A stretch of 62,117 bases of DNA, taken from Gammaproteobacteria bacterium (GTDB lineage: Bacteria; Pseudomonadota; Gammaproteobacteria; UBA1113). Below are positions 49,229 through 57,134 of the stretch, piece after piece. The notes beneath the pieces are model-generated. The model saw only the letters and a list, made by a program, of their open reading frames with translations. It was not told where the DNA came from and made no database searches. Where the stretch lies: contig JAJFKI010000071.1 in assembly GCA_021773295.1 (NCBI GenBank), forward strand, positions 1-62,117, given 5' to 3'. Position 1 is the stretch's first letter, and every line of letters begins with the position of its first letter. The translations under genes were made by a program, and so were the position numbers.

Positions 49229-50455
49229 ATGCCGGCCACTAAACCGGACATGAAAGCGGATACGACAACGCCTAAAGACAGACGAGAAACTATATCATTA
49301 ATGGAGCCAATGCTAGTTTCTACCACATCGTGCTACCGCGGCGAACTTAATGATTTAGCTGTTGAGTTGGCAGCAAGCTCTGCCAAGCTTGTTGGTGGAT
49401 TACCGCACGGATTGCATCGGGCTGTTGCAAATTTGGTGCGTTCCATGAATTGTTACTATAGCAATTTGATTGAAGGGCACTATACACACCCCAATGATAT
49501 TGACAGAGCATTAAAAGAAGATTTTAGCGCTAATACTGAAAAACGTAATTTACAGTTAGAGGCAAAATCCCATATCGCTGTGCAGCAGTGGATAGATGAT
49601 GGTGGGCTTACGCATCGAGTGACAACAATGGCTGGTATACTTGAGACACACCGGCGATTTTGCGAACTATTACCAGAAGACTTACTGTGGGTCGTTGATA
49701 AAAGTAACAATAAGCGCGAGCAAGTAGTGCCCGGAATGTTGCATCAAAAAGATGTGATTGTCGGTAGACATGTCCCAATTAGTCCTGGTGCATTGCCTAG
49801 ATTTATTAAGAGATATGAAACTGCTTATGGTGATTTAGGTAAATCAGAAACGATCATTGCAACACCAGCAGCTCATCACCGCTTGTTATGGATTCACCCA
49901 TTTATTGATGGTAATGGCAGAGTAGCGCGATTAGTTGCTTATGCCATGTTATCAGATGCTCTTGGCACAGGTGGTATTTGGTCTATTGCACGTGGTTTGG
50001 CTCACAATGAAGGATCTTATAAGCAACATTTAGCAGCTTGTGATTCATCAAGACGGAATGATTTAGATGGAAGGGGAAATTTAAGTGAAGAAAATTTAGT
50101 TTCTTTTACTAAATTTTTTCTAACTACTTGTCTTGATCAGGTGAAATTTATGGAAGGTATCATTGAGCCACAACAATTGAGAGAGCGAGTTATCAACTGG
50201 GCAACTCAAGCGATAGAAAAAGGAGAGCTCGCACCCAAAGCCGATAAAGTATTAGAAGCAATTCTGTATCGAGGTGAATTACCGCGTAATCAAGTTATTA
50301 GCCTCTTAGATGTTAGTGAGCGTCAAGCTAGGCGAGTGATGTCTAGTTTGGCCCAGCGAGATGTAATTAGAGCGGAGAGTATGCGCTCACCGTGGTATTT
50401 GGTTTTTCCAGCCAAGCTGGCATCCCGCTGGATGCCAGGGCTGTTTCCAGAATAG
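49229..50455 (+). CDS. Fic family protein (AMPylase-like), class II with N-terminal inhibitory helix
   Basis: 408 aa. The core Fic motif HPFIDGNGRVAR is complete (about residue 222), giving the catalytic histidine and phosphate-binding residues. The inhibitory motif [ST]xxxE[GN] reads SNLIEG at about residue 79, before the Fic core, making it a class II enzyme. A C-terminal winged-helix-like segment (EAILYRGELPRNQVISLLDVSERQARRVMSSL) follows. Fic proteins usually transfer AMP to protein Tyr/Thr; the target is unknown and may be bacterial or host. No ribosome-binding site is visible before the ATG. Neighbours are accessory genes. Confidence 0.88.
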   Translation: MPATKPDMKADTTTPKDRRETISLMEPMLVSTTSCYRGELNDLAVELAASSAKLVGGLPHGLHRAVANLVRSMNCYYSNLIEGHYTHPNDIDRALKEDFSANTEKRNLQLEAKSHIAVQQWIDDGGLTHRVTTMAGILETHRRFCELLPEDLLWVVDKSNNKREQVVPGMLHQKDVIVGRHVPISPGALPRFIKRYETAYGDLGKSETIIATPAAHHRLLWIHPFIDGNGRVARLVAYAMLSDALGTGGIWSIARGLAHNEGSYKQHLAACDSSRRNDLDGRGNLSEENLVSFTKFFLTTCLDQVKFMEGIIEPQQLRERVINWATQAIEKGELAPKADKVLEAILYRGELPRNQVISLLDVSERQARRVMSSLAQRDVIRAESMRSPWYLVFPAKLASRWMPGLFPE

Positions 50456-50458
50456 GGG

Positions 50459-50953
50459 TTACCGACCCAAAAGTATTGCTGGTTTAGTGCTGTCAGCATT
50501 TGGTATCAAGTATTGCTCGGCGCCGCCGCAACAAGCAATGCTTTTATCTTTGATTGACCAAGTGTCGGTGATGGCTGCTGTATGTGAGTGTAATACTGCG
50601 ACCGTTTCGACAACGGCATAGAGCTTTGTTTCTCTGTTAACAAGCTCATTTGAATCCGTTAAGTTGACTTTGCCACTGACGCCTGCAGCACAGGGCGTAG
50701 TCCCTGGTTTGCAATAGTAATTGCCTTTAGGGCGGCCTGGCTTGGCGAATTGTTGTAATAATAGTCCTGCCGTTAAGGTTGTGATTCTAACCTCCTTGTT
50801 AAAATCAATACCGCGCATATGGTTATAGATGCGTTTTGGATTAGGTTTACCATCACGTGCATAATCAAAGCGATGTGCTTTAAAATAATGAATCGCCTCT
50901 AAATTGTTAGATATCCTTTTTGTAAAGGTTTCACTTAATCTTGTATCTGCCAT
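50459..50953 (-). CDS. Unknown 164-166-aa protein
   Basis: I do not recognise the family. The protein has a helical, basic N-half (TFTKRISNNLEAIHYFKAHRFDYARDGKPNPKRIYNHMRGIDF) and a C-half with CKPGTTPCAAG and ACCGG cysteines. No signal peptide or membrane helix is seen. Its stop faces the Fic stop across 3 bp, so the genes converge. ATG 50953 has GAGG about 7 nt upstream; the frame can extend two codons to 50959. It may be an accessory enzyme or effector; this cannot be decided from sequence. Confidence 0.55.
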   Translation of the reverse strand: MADTRLSETFTKRISNNLEAIHYFKAHRFDYARDGKPNPKRIYNHMRGIDFNKEVRITTLTAGLLLQQFAKPGRPKGNYYCKPGTTPCAAGVSGKVNLTDSNELVNRETKLYAVVETVAVLHSHTAAITDTWSIKDKSIACCGGAEQYLIPNADSTKPAILLGR

Positions 50954-51053
50954 AATCAACCTCGTTTAATCATTAATTTAGTCTATGGTTGATAGTATAA
51001 AGGGTAGCGTTTGGTGGGTAAAATATATTGTTGTTATTGGGTTGATAGATTTT

Positions 51054-51087
51054 GCCTATCCCTCCCCCTTGTGAGGGAGGGATAGGC
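51054..51087. terminator. Strong 13-bp stem-loop downstream of htrA
   Basis: GCCTATCCCTCCC (51054-51066) and GGGAGGGATAGGC (51075-51087) pair perfectly around an 8-nt loop, 7 bp beyond the htrA stop. No T-run follows on either strand, so it may stabilise the mRNA end or be a REP-like hairpin rather than a classical terminator. Confidence 0.5.
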
Positions 51088-51093
51088 AGGGGC

Positions 51094-52488
51094 TTATCGT
51101 TTTACTACAAAAAACGCGGCTCCATTACCGCGGAGGATATTCAACAATAATTCATTGTGTTGATTATTCACTGCAGTTTGTAGTTGCTCCATGCTGTGTG
51201 CAGGCTTCATATTAGCCGACACGATGACATCACCAGGGCGTAAGCCTGCTTGCCAGGCGGGGGAGCTATCATTGGCATGGACGATTTGTACGCCAGTGAC
51301 ACGACCGAAGTTTGGTACTTGGGCATCGAAGTTACGCATGACGACACCGTATAAGAAAGGATTATGGGATTCCATGTCTTTCTTAAACGCACTCGGATCC
51401 GCCGTCGTTAGTTTAAGAGCAAGCATTTTATTATTGCGCATCACTTCTAAATTAATATGTGATCCCGCACGCACTAAGCCAATGCTGTTTTTCACTTGGC
51501 CGGCACGTTTGATGTTTAAGCCATTAATTTTTTCGATGATATCCCCTGTTTTCAAACCAGCTTGCGCTGCCGGAGAGCCAGGACGCACCGATGTGACAAC
51601 TGCACCGCTGGCGCCATTGGCGTGAAAAGCAGTGGCTAACTCAGGCGTTAAGGTTTGAATCATGACACCGGCAATACCACGGCCAATGCTGCCGTATTTG
51701 ATTAATTGGTTCATGACGTTTTTCACCATATCGGCAGGGATAGCGAAACCAATACCCACATTACCACCGCTCGGTGCTAATATGGCGGTATTCATACCAA
51801 CGAATTGACCTTGTAAATTCACTAAGGCGCCACCAGAATTACCGGGATTAATCGGCGCATCGGTTTGGATAAAGTCTTCATAGCCTTCGATTTGTAAATC
51901 ATCACGCTGCAACGCACTGACAATACCAGAAGTCACTGTTTGATTAAGACCAAAGGGGCTACCGATAGCCACCACAAAATCACCCACTTCTAATTTATCA
52001 GAATTAGCGAAAGGGATAGAGGTTAAGTTCTGTGCTTTGATTTGCAATACGGCAATATCAGAGGCTAAGTCAACGCCTTTTACTTTCGCTTTAAAGCGGC
52101 GGCCGTCTTTTAATGTCACGGTGATTTGACGCGCTTGCGTGATGACATGAGCATTCGTGATGATATAACCATTATGAGCATCAACAATTACACCTGAACC
52201 AAAGCTTTCAAATTGCTTGGAATAATTTCTCTGTGGCGCGTCACCATCATCGTCGTCATTATCTTTACCACGACTAGCAGGTGGCTCACTGAAAGGATTT
52301 TCAGGAGCTTTGACTTTGCCCTGGGCATAAATATTAACGATAGCAGGGGTGGCATGCTTTAGCATGGGTGCCAAGCTCGGCATGTTTTGGCCATTAACCT
52401 TGGTGGGTAATTTTGCCAAAGCTATGGGGGATAGGACCACCACGCTAATGGCTAATGCCAGGCTGAGTAAGTGTTTGATTGCTCTCAT
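51094..52488 (-). CDS. degP: Periplasmic serine protease DegP/HtrA type
   Basis: 464 aa. Signal peptide (HLLSLALAISVVVLSPIALA), trypsin-like domain with His (TNAHVI), Asp (ASDIAVL) and Ser (GNSGGAL), then two PDZ domains (PGSPAAQAGLKTGDIIEKING; SPAWQAGLRPGDVIVSANM). It degrades or refolds misfolded envelope proteins. A hydrophilic loop (SRGKDNDDDDGDAPQRN) lies before the catalytic His. The gene stands alone between accessory genes. Confidence 0.94.
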   Translation of the reverse strand: MRAIKHLLSLALAISVVVLSPIALAKLPTKVNGQNMPSLAPMLKHATPAIVNIYAQGKVKAPENPFSEPPASRGKDNDDDDGDAPQRNYSKQFESFGSGVIVDAHNGYIITNAHVITQARQITVTLKDGRRFKAKVKGVDLASDIAVLQIKAQNLTSIPFANSDKLEVGDFVVAIGSPFGLNQTVTSGIVSALQRDDLQIEGYEDFIQTDAPINPGNSGGALVNLQGQFVGMNTAILAPSGGNVGIGFAIPADMVKNVMNQLIKYGSIGRGIAGVMIQTLTPELATAFHANGASGAVVTSVRPGSPAAQAGLKTGDIIEKINGLNIKRAGQVKNSIGLVRAGSHINLEVMRNNKMLALKLTTADPSAFKKDMESHNPFLYGVVMRNFDAQVPNFGRVTGVQIVHANDSSPAWQAGLRPGDVIVSANMKPAHSMEQLQTAVNNQHNELLLNILRGNGAAFFVVKR

Positions 52489-52576
52489 TTACGTTGTCTC
52501 CATTTAAAAGTGAAGGCAAGTATACTATGTTTCTGAATTGAACACAATTATGCCTGAGCCTATGAGTAGGGCGAGC

Positions 52577-52613
52577 AGTTGCCCAGCGTACTATCCTACT
52601 GAATAGGGCAACT
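52577..52613 (-). terminator. Stem-loop overlapping the 3' end of the Rab-like gene
   Basis: AGTTGCCC (52577-52584) and GGGCAACT (52606-52613) can pair, with TACT/AGTA inside. The stem includes the last codons and stop of the Rab-like gene. It may be its terminator, although the U-tract is missing. Confidence 0.35.
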
Positions 52614-53852
52614 CTTTGTGTTTGATTTCGAAATTAAAATTTCAGTTTTCTGTATTGGGTTTTTTTGTTCAAGAAACAGTTTTGCTGCAGCAGTAAATAG
52701 TTCTACAACACCATCGCCATTTTTAGCACTGGTAAAGAAGAGCGGTAGGTTTAAGTTGTCTGCAAATGCCTGGACTTGCCCGTCAGTTGCAGCGAGGTTT
52801 GTGGTTAGATCATGTTTAGTAGCGGCTAATAGTATTATAGTATCCTTTTTATTACAGCGTGAGTCATCAACCCGTTTTTTGACATTATTAAAACTATCTA
52901 GGTTCGTTTGATCAATGCATATGATATAAGTGTCGCACGTTTCGATGAACCTACCAGTATGAAATCTATCGCTCCTTCTCTTATCCCACACATTTTGTTT
53001 TATAGTGTGAGTTTCATAGTTAATAGTTCGTTTCAGAATACTGGGGCCATAGGAAAGGTGTGTACCATAACAATCTTCAATATATCGGATTATTAAGGCG
53101 GTACTACCAGCACCCTTATCCCCCAGTAAGCATATGCGTTGCGTGTAATCAGGTTTCGAGCTTATCGCTGAGCTAGTTGCGGTCAAGGTAGCAGGGCTTG
53201 CTGTACAAGAAGATGCGCTTGAGCTGGCTGATGATGACGCTGTATCACGTGAGAATAGGCTAAAACGAGACTTTCTTTTACTTGTTTTTGGTCGCTTCTT
53301 TTCGGGCAATTCAAAGGAGTACAGATGCTGTTTAAGCGTGATTAACGCTGAATTCAGCTTATTATAATCAGCACTATAGAGTTTATCATCTCGTAGTGCA
53401 AACCCTAATTTAGCTAACACTGCTTTAATGCTAGCGCGCTTTTCTGGAGATTTAAATTGAACATAACCATAGGGTGTGTTTTTATCACCATTATTTTTTG
53501 TATTATTGAATATGATTGCGCACTGAGAAAGTGGCTTTATGTTTTGATAGTAAGGGTTTGCAGCAGCAATATCCGGCTTATCATATTGGTAATGACTCAA
53601 TAATTGTTGTATTTCAAGGAATAGCAAATAGTGGCCATAGTGCACAGCATGTTTTGTTTTGCTATTTTCAGGAACAACCGTATAGGTTGCAATTTCTCTT
53701 ACCTTAGCATCAACAGCTTGCTGATTGATTGCGGGCACAAGCTTTTGGCAGGTTTTATAAAATTCAGGACCAATCTTTAGGCCCGGGAAAAAGGCTTGTA
53801 GTTCTAATATAATTTTTTCATGGCTGGCTTTAGTCGTTTCAAGCTCTTTCAT
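52596..53852 (-). CDS. Rab/Ras-like GTPase-fold protein with degenerate nucleotide motifs and C-terminal CaaX box; candidate effector
   Basis: About 418 aa. Residues 1-190 are an unrecognised helical domain; residues about 195-235 are a basic then Ser/Ala-rich linker (KRPKTSKRKSRFSLFSRD). Residues about 240-400 align with small GTPases: G1 LLGDKGAGSTALIIRYIE (canonical GDxGxGKT with the lysine replaced by serine), G3 WDKRRSDRF for WDTAGQERF, G4 ATKHDL for NKxDL, G5 TSAKNGDGV. The last four residues are CPIQ, confirmed codon by codon: a CaaX prenylation box. This points to a host-derived, membrane-anchored pseudo-GTPase or effector (inference). Start is unsure: the frame opens at TTG 53933 with no ribosome-binding site; ATG 53852 is chosen. 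Confidence 0.75.
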   Translation of the reverse strand: MKELETTKASHEKIILELQAFFPGLKIGPEFYKTCQKLVPAINQQAVDAKVREIATYTVVPENSKTKHAVHYGHYLLFLEIQQLLSHYQYDKPDIAAANPYYQNIKPLSQCAIIFNNTKNNGDKNTPYGYVQFKSPEKRASIKAVLAKLGFALRDDKLYSADYNKLNSALITLKQHLYSFELPEKKRPKTSKRKSRFSLFSRDTASSSASSSASSCTASPATLTATSSAISSKPDYTQRICLLGDKGAGSTALIIRYIEDCYGTHLSYGPSILKRTINYETHTIKQNVWDKRRSDRFHTGRFIETCDTYIICIDQTNLDSFNNVKKRVDDSRCNKKDTIILLAATKHDLTTNLAATDGQVQAFADNLNLPLFFTSAKNGDGVVELFTAAAKLFLEQKNPIQKTEILISKSNTKSCPIQ

Positions 53853-53946
53853 CAAGGTAGAAAGTTTTCGATACAGAAATCTTAAGTTTAACCAGTATGT
53901 TAGTGTACCTGTAACATATTGGTGGATAATCAAAATCGAGGAGTAT

Positions 53947-54678
53947 CTACTCTTTTGTCAGCCAAATTAAACTTGCCATACGTCCGGTATGGGTATCGCG
54001 TCGGTAAGAGTAAAAGAGTTCATGTTGGGAGTATGTGCAGTATTCTCCACCGTACACATCTGTTACCCTGAGTTGTGATAATTGCTGGGTAGCGATGATG
54101 TATAGATTAGCGAGCCATTTGTCTTGCTGCGGCATAAAGGCTTTTTCTAAAGAGCTATTTGATTGAATAAAAGCGTTTCTCACTTCCTCACCCACTTCAA
54201 ATTTAGAAGGCCCAATCGCTGGTCCAAGCCAAGCAAGGGTGTCTTGGGGGGGTACTTTCATCTCTTGTAGCGTATTGGCAATGATATTAGTAGCAAGACT
54301 ACGCCAACCACCATGAATAGCTGCGATGTGTTTTCCTTGCTTATCACATAATAAAATCGGCAGACAATCCGCTGTGAGTATACAACACACTTTACTGGCT
54401 TGTGATGTAAAGGCTGCATCGGCTTTGGGGTAAGAGTTACAGAGATCGGCCTGTACGACCGTATTGCCATGAACTTGCTGTAACCATAGAGGTTCACTGG
54501 GAAGTTGTTGTTGTAACAATTGTCGGTTTTGATTCACGTGATTATCATCATCCTCGACATGATGCCCGAGATTAAAACTAGCAAAAGGCCCTTGGGAACA
54601 GCCGCCAATGCGGGTGGTTGTGAAGGCGTTAATATTTTTTGGTGCTGGCCAGTTAGCCTTGATTACCTTCATCTGCAT
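53947..54678 (-). CDS. pgeF: Multicopper-oxidase-like YfiH/PgeF family protein
   Basis: 243 aa. Family motifs: NLGHHVEDDDNHVNQNRQLL, QVHGNTVV, ADAAFTSQASKVCCILTADCLPILLCD and AAIHGGWRSLATNII hold the His/Cys metal or purine site; EYCTYSQHELFYSYRRD ends the domain. Members act as purine-nucleoside phosphorylase/peptidoglycan editing factors; E. coli PgeF removes misincorporated L-Ser. Start ATG 54678 (or 54672) overlaps the rluD end, as in the usual rluD-pgeF pair. Confidence 0.93.
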   Translation of the reverse strand: MQMKVIKANWPAPKNINAFTTTRIGGCSQGPFASFNLGHHVEDDDNHVNQNRQLLQQQLPSEPLWLQQVHGNTVVQADLCNSYPKADAAFTSQASKVCCILTADCLPILLCDKQGKHIAAIHGGWRSLATNIIANTLQEMKVPPQDTLAWLGPAIGPSKFEVGEEVRNAFIQSNSSLEKAFMPQQDKWLANLYIIATQQLSQLRVTDVYGGEYCTYSQHELFYSYRRDTHTGRMASLIWLTKE

Positions 54679-55630
54679 GTTTCCTTAAAAGCTCGGTTAA
54701 ACGTTGCATGTCTTCTGGAATGGGTGCCAAGAAAGAGACGGGTTCTTCTGTTAATGGATGTGTTAAATGTAATTCTTTTGCATGCAGTGCTTGACGTTTA
54801 AATTGGCGTAAAAAATCAATGAGTTCATCACTAGCGCCAGGGGGTAATTTTAAGCGGCCGCCATAAGCGGCATCTCCCACGAGTGGATAGCCAATATGTG
54901 ACATGTGTACTCTAATTTGGTGAGTGCGCCCGGTTTCTAGTTTGACTTCAATGCGTGTATAAGCCGCGAAGCGCTCTAAGACACGGTAATGGCTCACAGC
55001 AGGTTTGCCGGTTTCAACCACCGCCATGCGTTTACGATTCACCGGATGGCGTGCAATGGGTGCATTGACTTTGCCACCGGCGGTCATTACGCCATAGACA
55101 ATGGCTTCATAACAACGCCCCATGGAGCGGGTTTGTAATTGTTTTACTAAGGAGGTGTGGGCTTCTGTTTTTCTAGCCACGACTAACAAACCTGTGGTGT
55201 CTCTGTCTAAGCGATGCACGATGCCGGCGCGGGGCAGGGCGCGTAGTTCTGGATATAGGGTTAATAAGCCATTAATCAAGGTGCCATCGGGTACACTCTC
55301 AGCGGGGTGTACGACTAAATCAGCCGGTTTATTAACAATAATAATGGCTTCATCTTCATACAGTACTTCAATGGGAATGTCTTGCGCCAGCCATTCTTCA
55401 TTGGCAATAATTTCGGCACGAAGTGTTGCACTTTCACCACCTTCAATGGTGTCTTTCGCCTTCATTTGGCGGCCATTGATGAGGATATTACCTTGCTTCA
55501 GCCAGTTTTGTAGGCGAGTGCGAGAATATTGCGGCCAAACCCAAGCTAGCGCTTTATCGAGGCGTTGTCCTCGCAAATGCTCAGGAATGGCAACTGTTTG
55601 CTCAATTTTTTGTATCACTGACTCTGTCAT
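54653..55630 (-). CDS. rluD: 23S rRNA pseudouridine synthase RluD
   Basis: 325 aa. S4 domain at about 18-65 (LRGQRLDKALAWVWPQYSRTRLQNWL) and the catalytic aspartate in GIVHRLDRDTTGLLVVARK (about 135). It makes pseudouridines 1911/1915/1917 in 23S helix 69. GAGG precedes the ATG. It diverges from bamD, a conserved arrangement. Confidence 0.96.
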   Translation of the reverse strand: MTESVIQKIEQTVAIPEHLRGQRLDKALAWVWPQYSRTRLQNWLKQGNILINGRQMKAKDTIEGGESATLRAEIIANEEWLAQDIPIEVLYEDEAIIIVNKPADLVVHPAESVPDGTLINGLLTLYPELRALPRAGIVHRLDRDTTGLLVVARKTEAHTSLVKQLQTRSMGRCYEAIVYGVMTAGGKVNAPIARHPVNRKRMAVVETGKPAVSHYRVLERFAAYTRIEVKLETGRTHQIRVHMSHIGYPLVGDAAYGGRLKLPPGASDELIDFLRQFKRQALHAKELHLTHPLTEEPVSFLAPIPEDMQRLTELLRKHADEGNQG

Positions 55631-55669
55631 AAACCTCGTGTCTTAGTATTGCAGTTGCTCTATGCAATC

Positions 55670-55684
55670 GTTTTTAGGATAATG
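55670..55684 (+). repeat. Degenerate right end of the CCTAGAAACGG repeat upstream of bamD
   Basis: CGTTTTTAGGATAATGG differs by one base from the right end CGTTTCTAGGATAATGG found before pmbA and resembles the one before murJ. It lies about 70 bp before the bamD ATG. No matching left end is seen, so this is a possible remnant only. Confidence 0.4.
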
Positions 55685-55755
55685 GCTCGTCTTGGCCTAA
55701 AACCACCGATAAAAACCGCGGTAAGGCCTTAAAAATATAAGAAAGGGTAACATAA

Positions 55756-56547
55756 ATGCGACAGTTCCTACTAGTCATCATGATTTTCACCGCACTTCTC
55801 TTGTCAGGCTGTTCTGGCAAAGAAGCGACATTAGCCGATAAATACAAAGGCCAAAGCGCGCAACAAATTTTTCATAAGGGTGAAGTCTATTTAGCCAAAG
55901 GTCGCTATAAAGACGCAGTTACTCAATTTGAAGCCTTAGACACCTTGTATCCCTTTAGTACGTATGAACACCAAGCCCAAGTCAATATTATTTATGCCTA
56001 CTATAAATCAGACGATTTTGCGTCAGCGGCGGCTGCGGCTTCACGCTACATCCATTTATATCCTAGAAGCAAAGACATTGATTATGCGTATTACATGCGC
56101 GGTATGGCACATTTCAGTCAAAACAGAGGTTTTTCCGGTCGCTATTTGAAAATCGACTTTTCCGAGCGGGATTTAACCAATATGAAGCAAGCCTATAATG
56201 ACTTTTACGACATGATCGAGCGTTTCCCCAGTAGTCGCTACGTTCCCAACGCCAGGGCACGTATGGTCTATCTTCGCAATATGATGGCCAATTATGAATT
56301 AAACGTCGCTCGCTTCTATTACAAAAAAGCAGCGTATCTCGCAGCCATCAATCGCTGCGATAATATTTTGCAGCGCTATCAACAAGCGCCCGCAGTGGTG
56401 CCTGCGCTAGGTATCATTGTTGACAGCTATGACAGGTTAAAGCTTTATCCCTTAGCCGACAAAGCCTTATCGGTACTGACTTATAACTATCCAAACTCGG
56501 ATGTGTATAAACACATCATGCAAACCAGAGCGAAGCATCACGCCTAA
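55756..56547 (+). CDS. bamD: Outer-membrane assembly lipoprotein BamD
   Basis: 263 aa. Lipobox LLLSGCSG gives lipidation at Cys21 after LspA cleavage. Five TPR-like repeats follow (AQQIFHKGEVYLAKGRYKDAVTQFEAL is the first). BamD bridges BamA and BamCE in outer-membrane protein insertion. GAAAGGG lies 8 nt before the ATG. Confidence 0.96.
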   Translation: MRQFLLVIMIFTALLLSGCSGKEATLADKYKGQSAQQIFHKGEVYLAKGRYKDAVTQFEALDTLYPFSTYEHQAQVNIIYAYYKSDDFASAAAAASRYIHLYPRSKDIDYAYYMRGMAHFSQNRGFSGRYLKIDFSERDLTNMKQAYNDFYDMIERFPSSRYVPNARARMVYLRNMMANYELNVARFYYKKAAYLAAINRCDNILQRYQQAPAVVPALGIIVDSYDRLKLYPLADKALSVLTYNYPNSDVYKHIMQTRAKHHA

Positions 56548-56649
56548 TTGAGCCACTTGCGTCATCCAGGTGGATGATTTAGGATATTCTTTGTGCCGGA
56601 ATGACTCTGGCTAAAAGGGACGTTAATTAATTGGCAAAAGGAAAACCAT

Positions 56650-57066
56650 ATGAATAAGACTTTGATTGCTATCACTCTCGCTTCAACCCTCGCTATGGGC
56701 TCAGCCTTCGCGGATCCGGCGCCAAGTGCCGGCGGACCACAACCCATGGATCAACCCAGCAACTTAGGTGTAGGCCAAGGCATGAATACCCCAAGCGACG
56801 TGACTCAAACTACCCAAGAGCAATTAAAACAAGCTGCTGATAATGCACGCCAGGCGGCAGATGATGCTGCGAATCGCGCGATGGGTCATACCAACGGTAA
56901 TACTGCGACGGGTACGAACGGCAATTCTGGTATGAGTAATGGCGCCACAGGTAATGGTGCTAATGGTAATGGCAGCATGAATGGCTCTACGGGCACTAAT
57001 GGTTCGACTGGCTCAAACGGCATGAACGGTTCAAATGGAACCAACGGTTCTAGTAACGGTTATTAA
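56650..57066 (+). CDS. Secreted low-complexity Asn/Gly/Ser/Thr-rich protein
   Basis: 138 aa. Signal peptide (TLIAITLASTLAMGSAFA) followed by a Pro/Gln region, a short Ala-rich helix (QAADNARQAADDAANRAM) and about 60 residues made almost only of N, G, S, T and M in a loose NGS-NGT-NGM repeat. No family recognised. Such tails are typical of surface-exposed or secreted proteins that change repeat number. The DNA is an imperfect tandem of AAYGGY-like triplets from about 56890 to 57060. AAAGG precedes the ATG. A solo end of the CCTAGAAACGG repeat follows the stop by 2 bp. Confidence 0.7.
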   Translation: MNKTLIAITLASTLAMGSAFADPAPSAGGPQPMDQPSNLGVGQGMNTPSDVTQTTQEQLKQAADNARQAADDAANRAMGHTNGNTATGTNGNSGMSNGATGNGANGNGSMNGSTGTNGSTGSNGMNGSNGTNGSSNGY

Positions 57067-57067
57067 A

Positions 57068-57089
57068 CCTAGAAACGGCAGTTAAGACA
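57068..57089 (+). repeat. Solo left end of the CCTAGAAACGG repeat
   Basis: CCTAGAAACGGCAGTTAAGA is identical to the left end of the 31621 element, with GACA following in both. No right end is present nearby. The preceding TTATTAAA is shared with the copy at 61163. Confidence 0.75.
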
Positions 57090-57108
57090 ACCCGAGCAAT
57101 TGGATAAA

Positions 57109-57128
57109 GGGCGGTTTGTGAACCGCCC
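57109..57128 (-). terminator. Stem-loop between convergent secreted-protein and trpS genes
   Basis: GGGCGGTT-TGTG-AACCGCCC is a perfect 8-bp stem, 6 bp past the trpS stop. On the minus strand it is followed by CTTTAT, a weak U-tract, so it is probably the trpS terminator and may serve both directions. Confidence 0.55.
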
Positions 57129-57134
57129 CTGCTA

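Noticed and set aside
51054..51087. Copy of one of the two main repeat families
   Set aside because: The stem sequence (CCTATCCCTCCC) is unrelated to either family; only the GC-rich hairpin character is shared with 61752.
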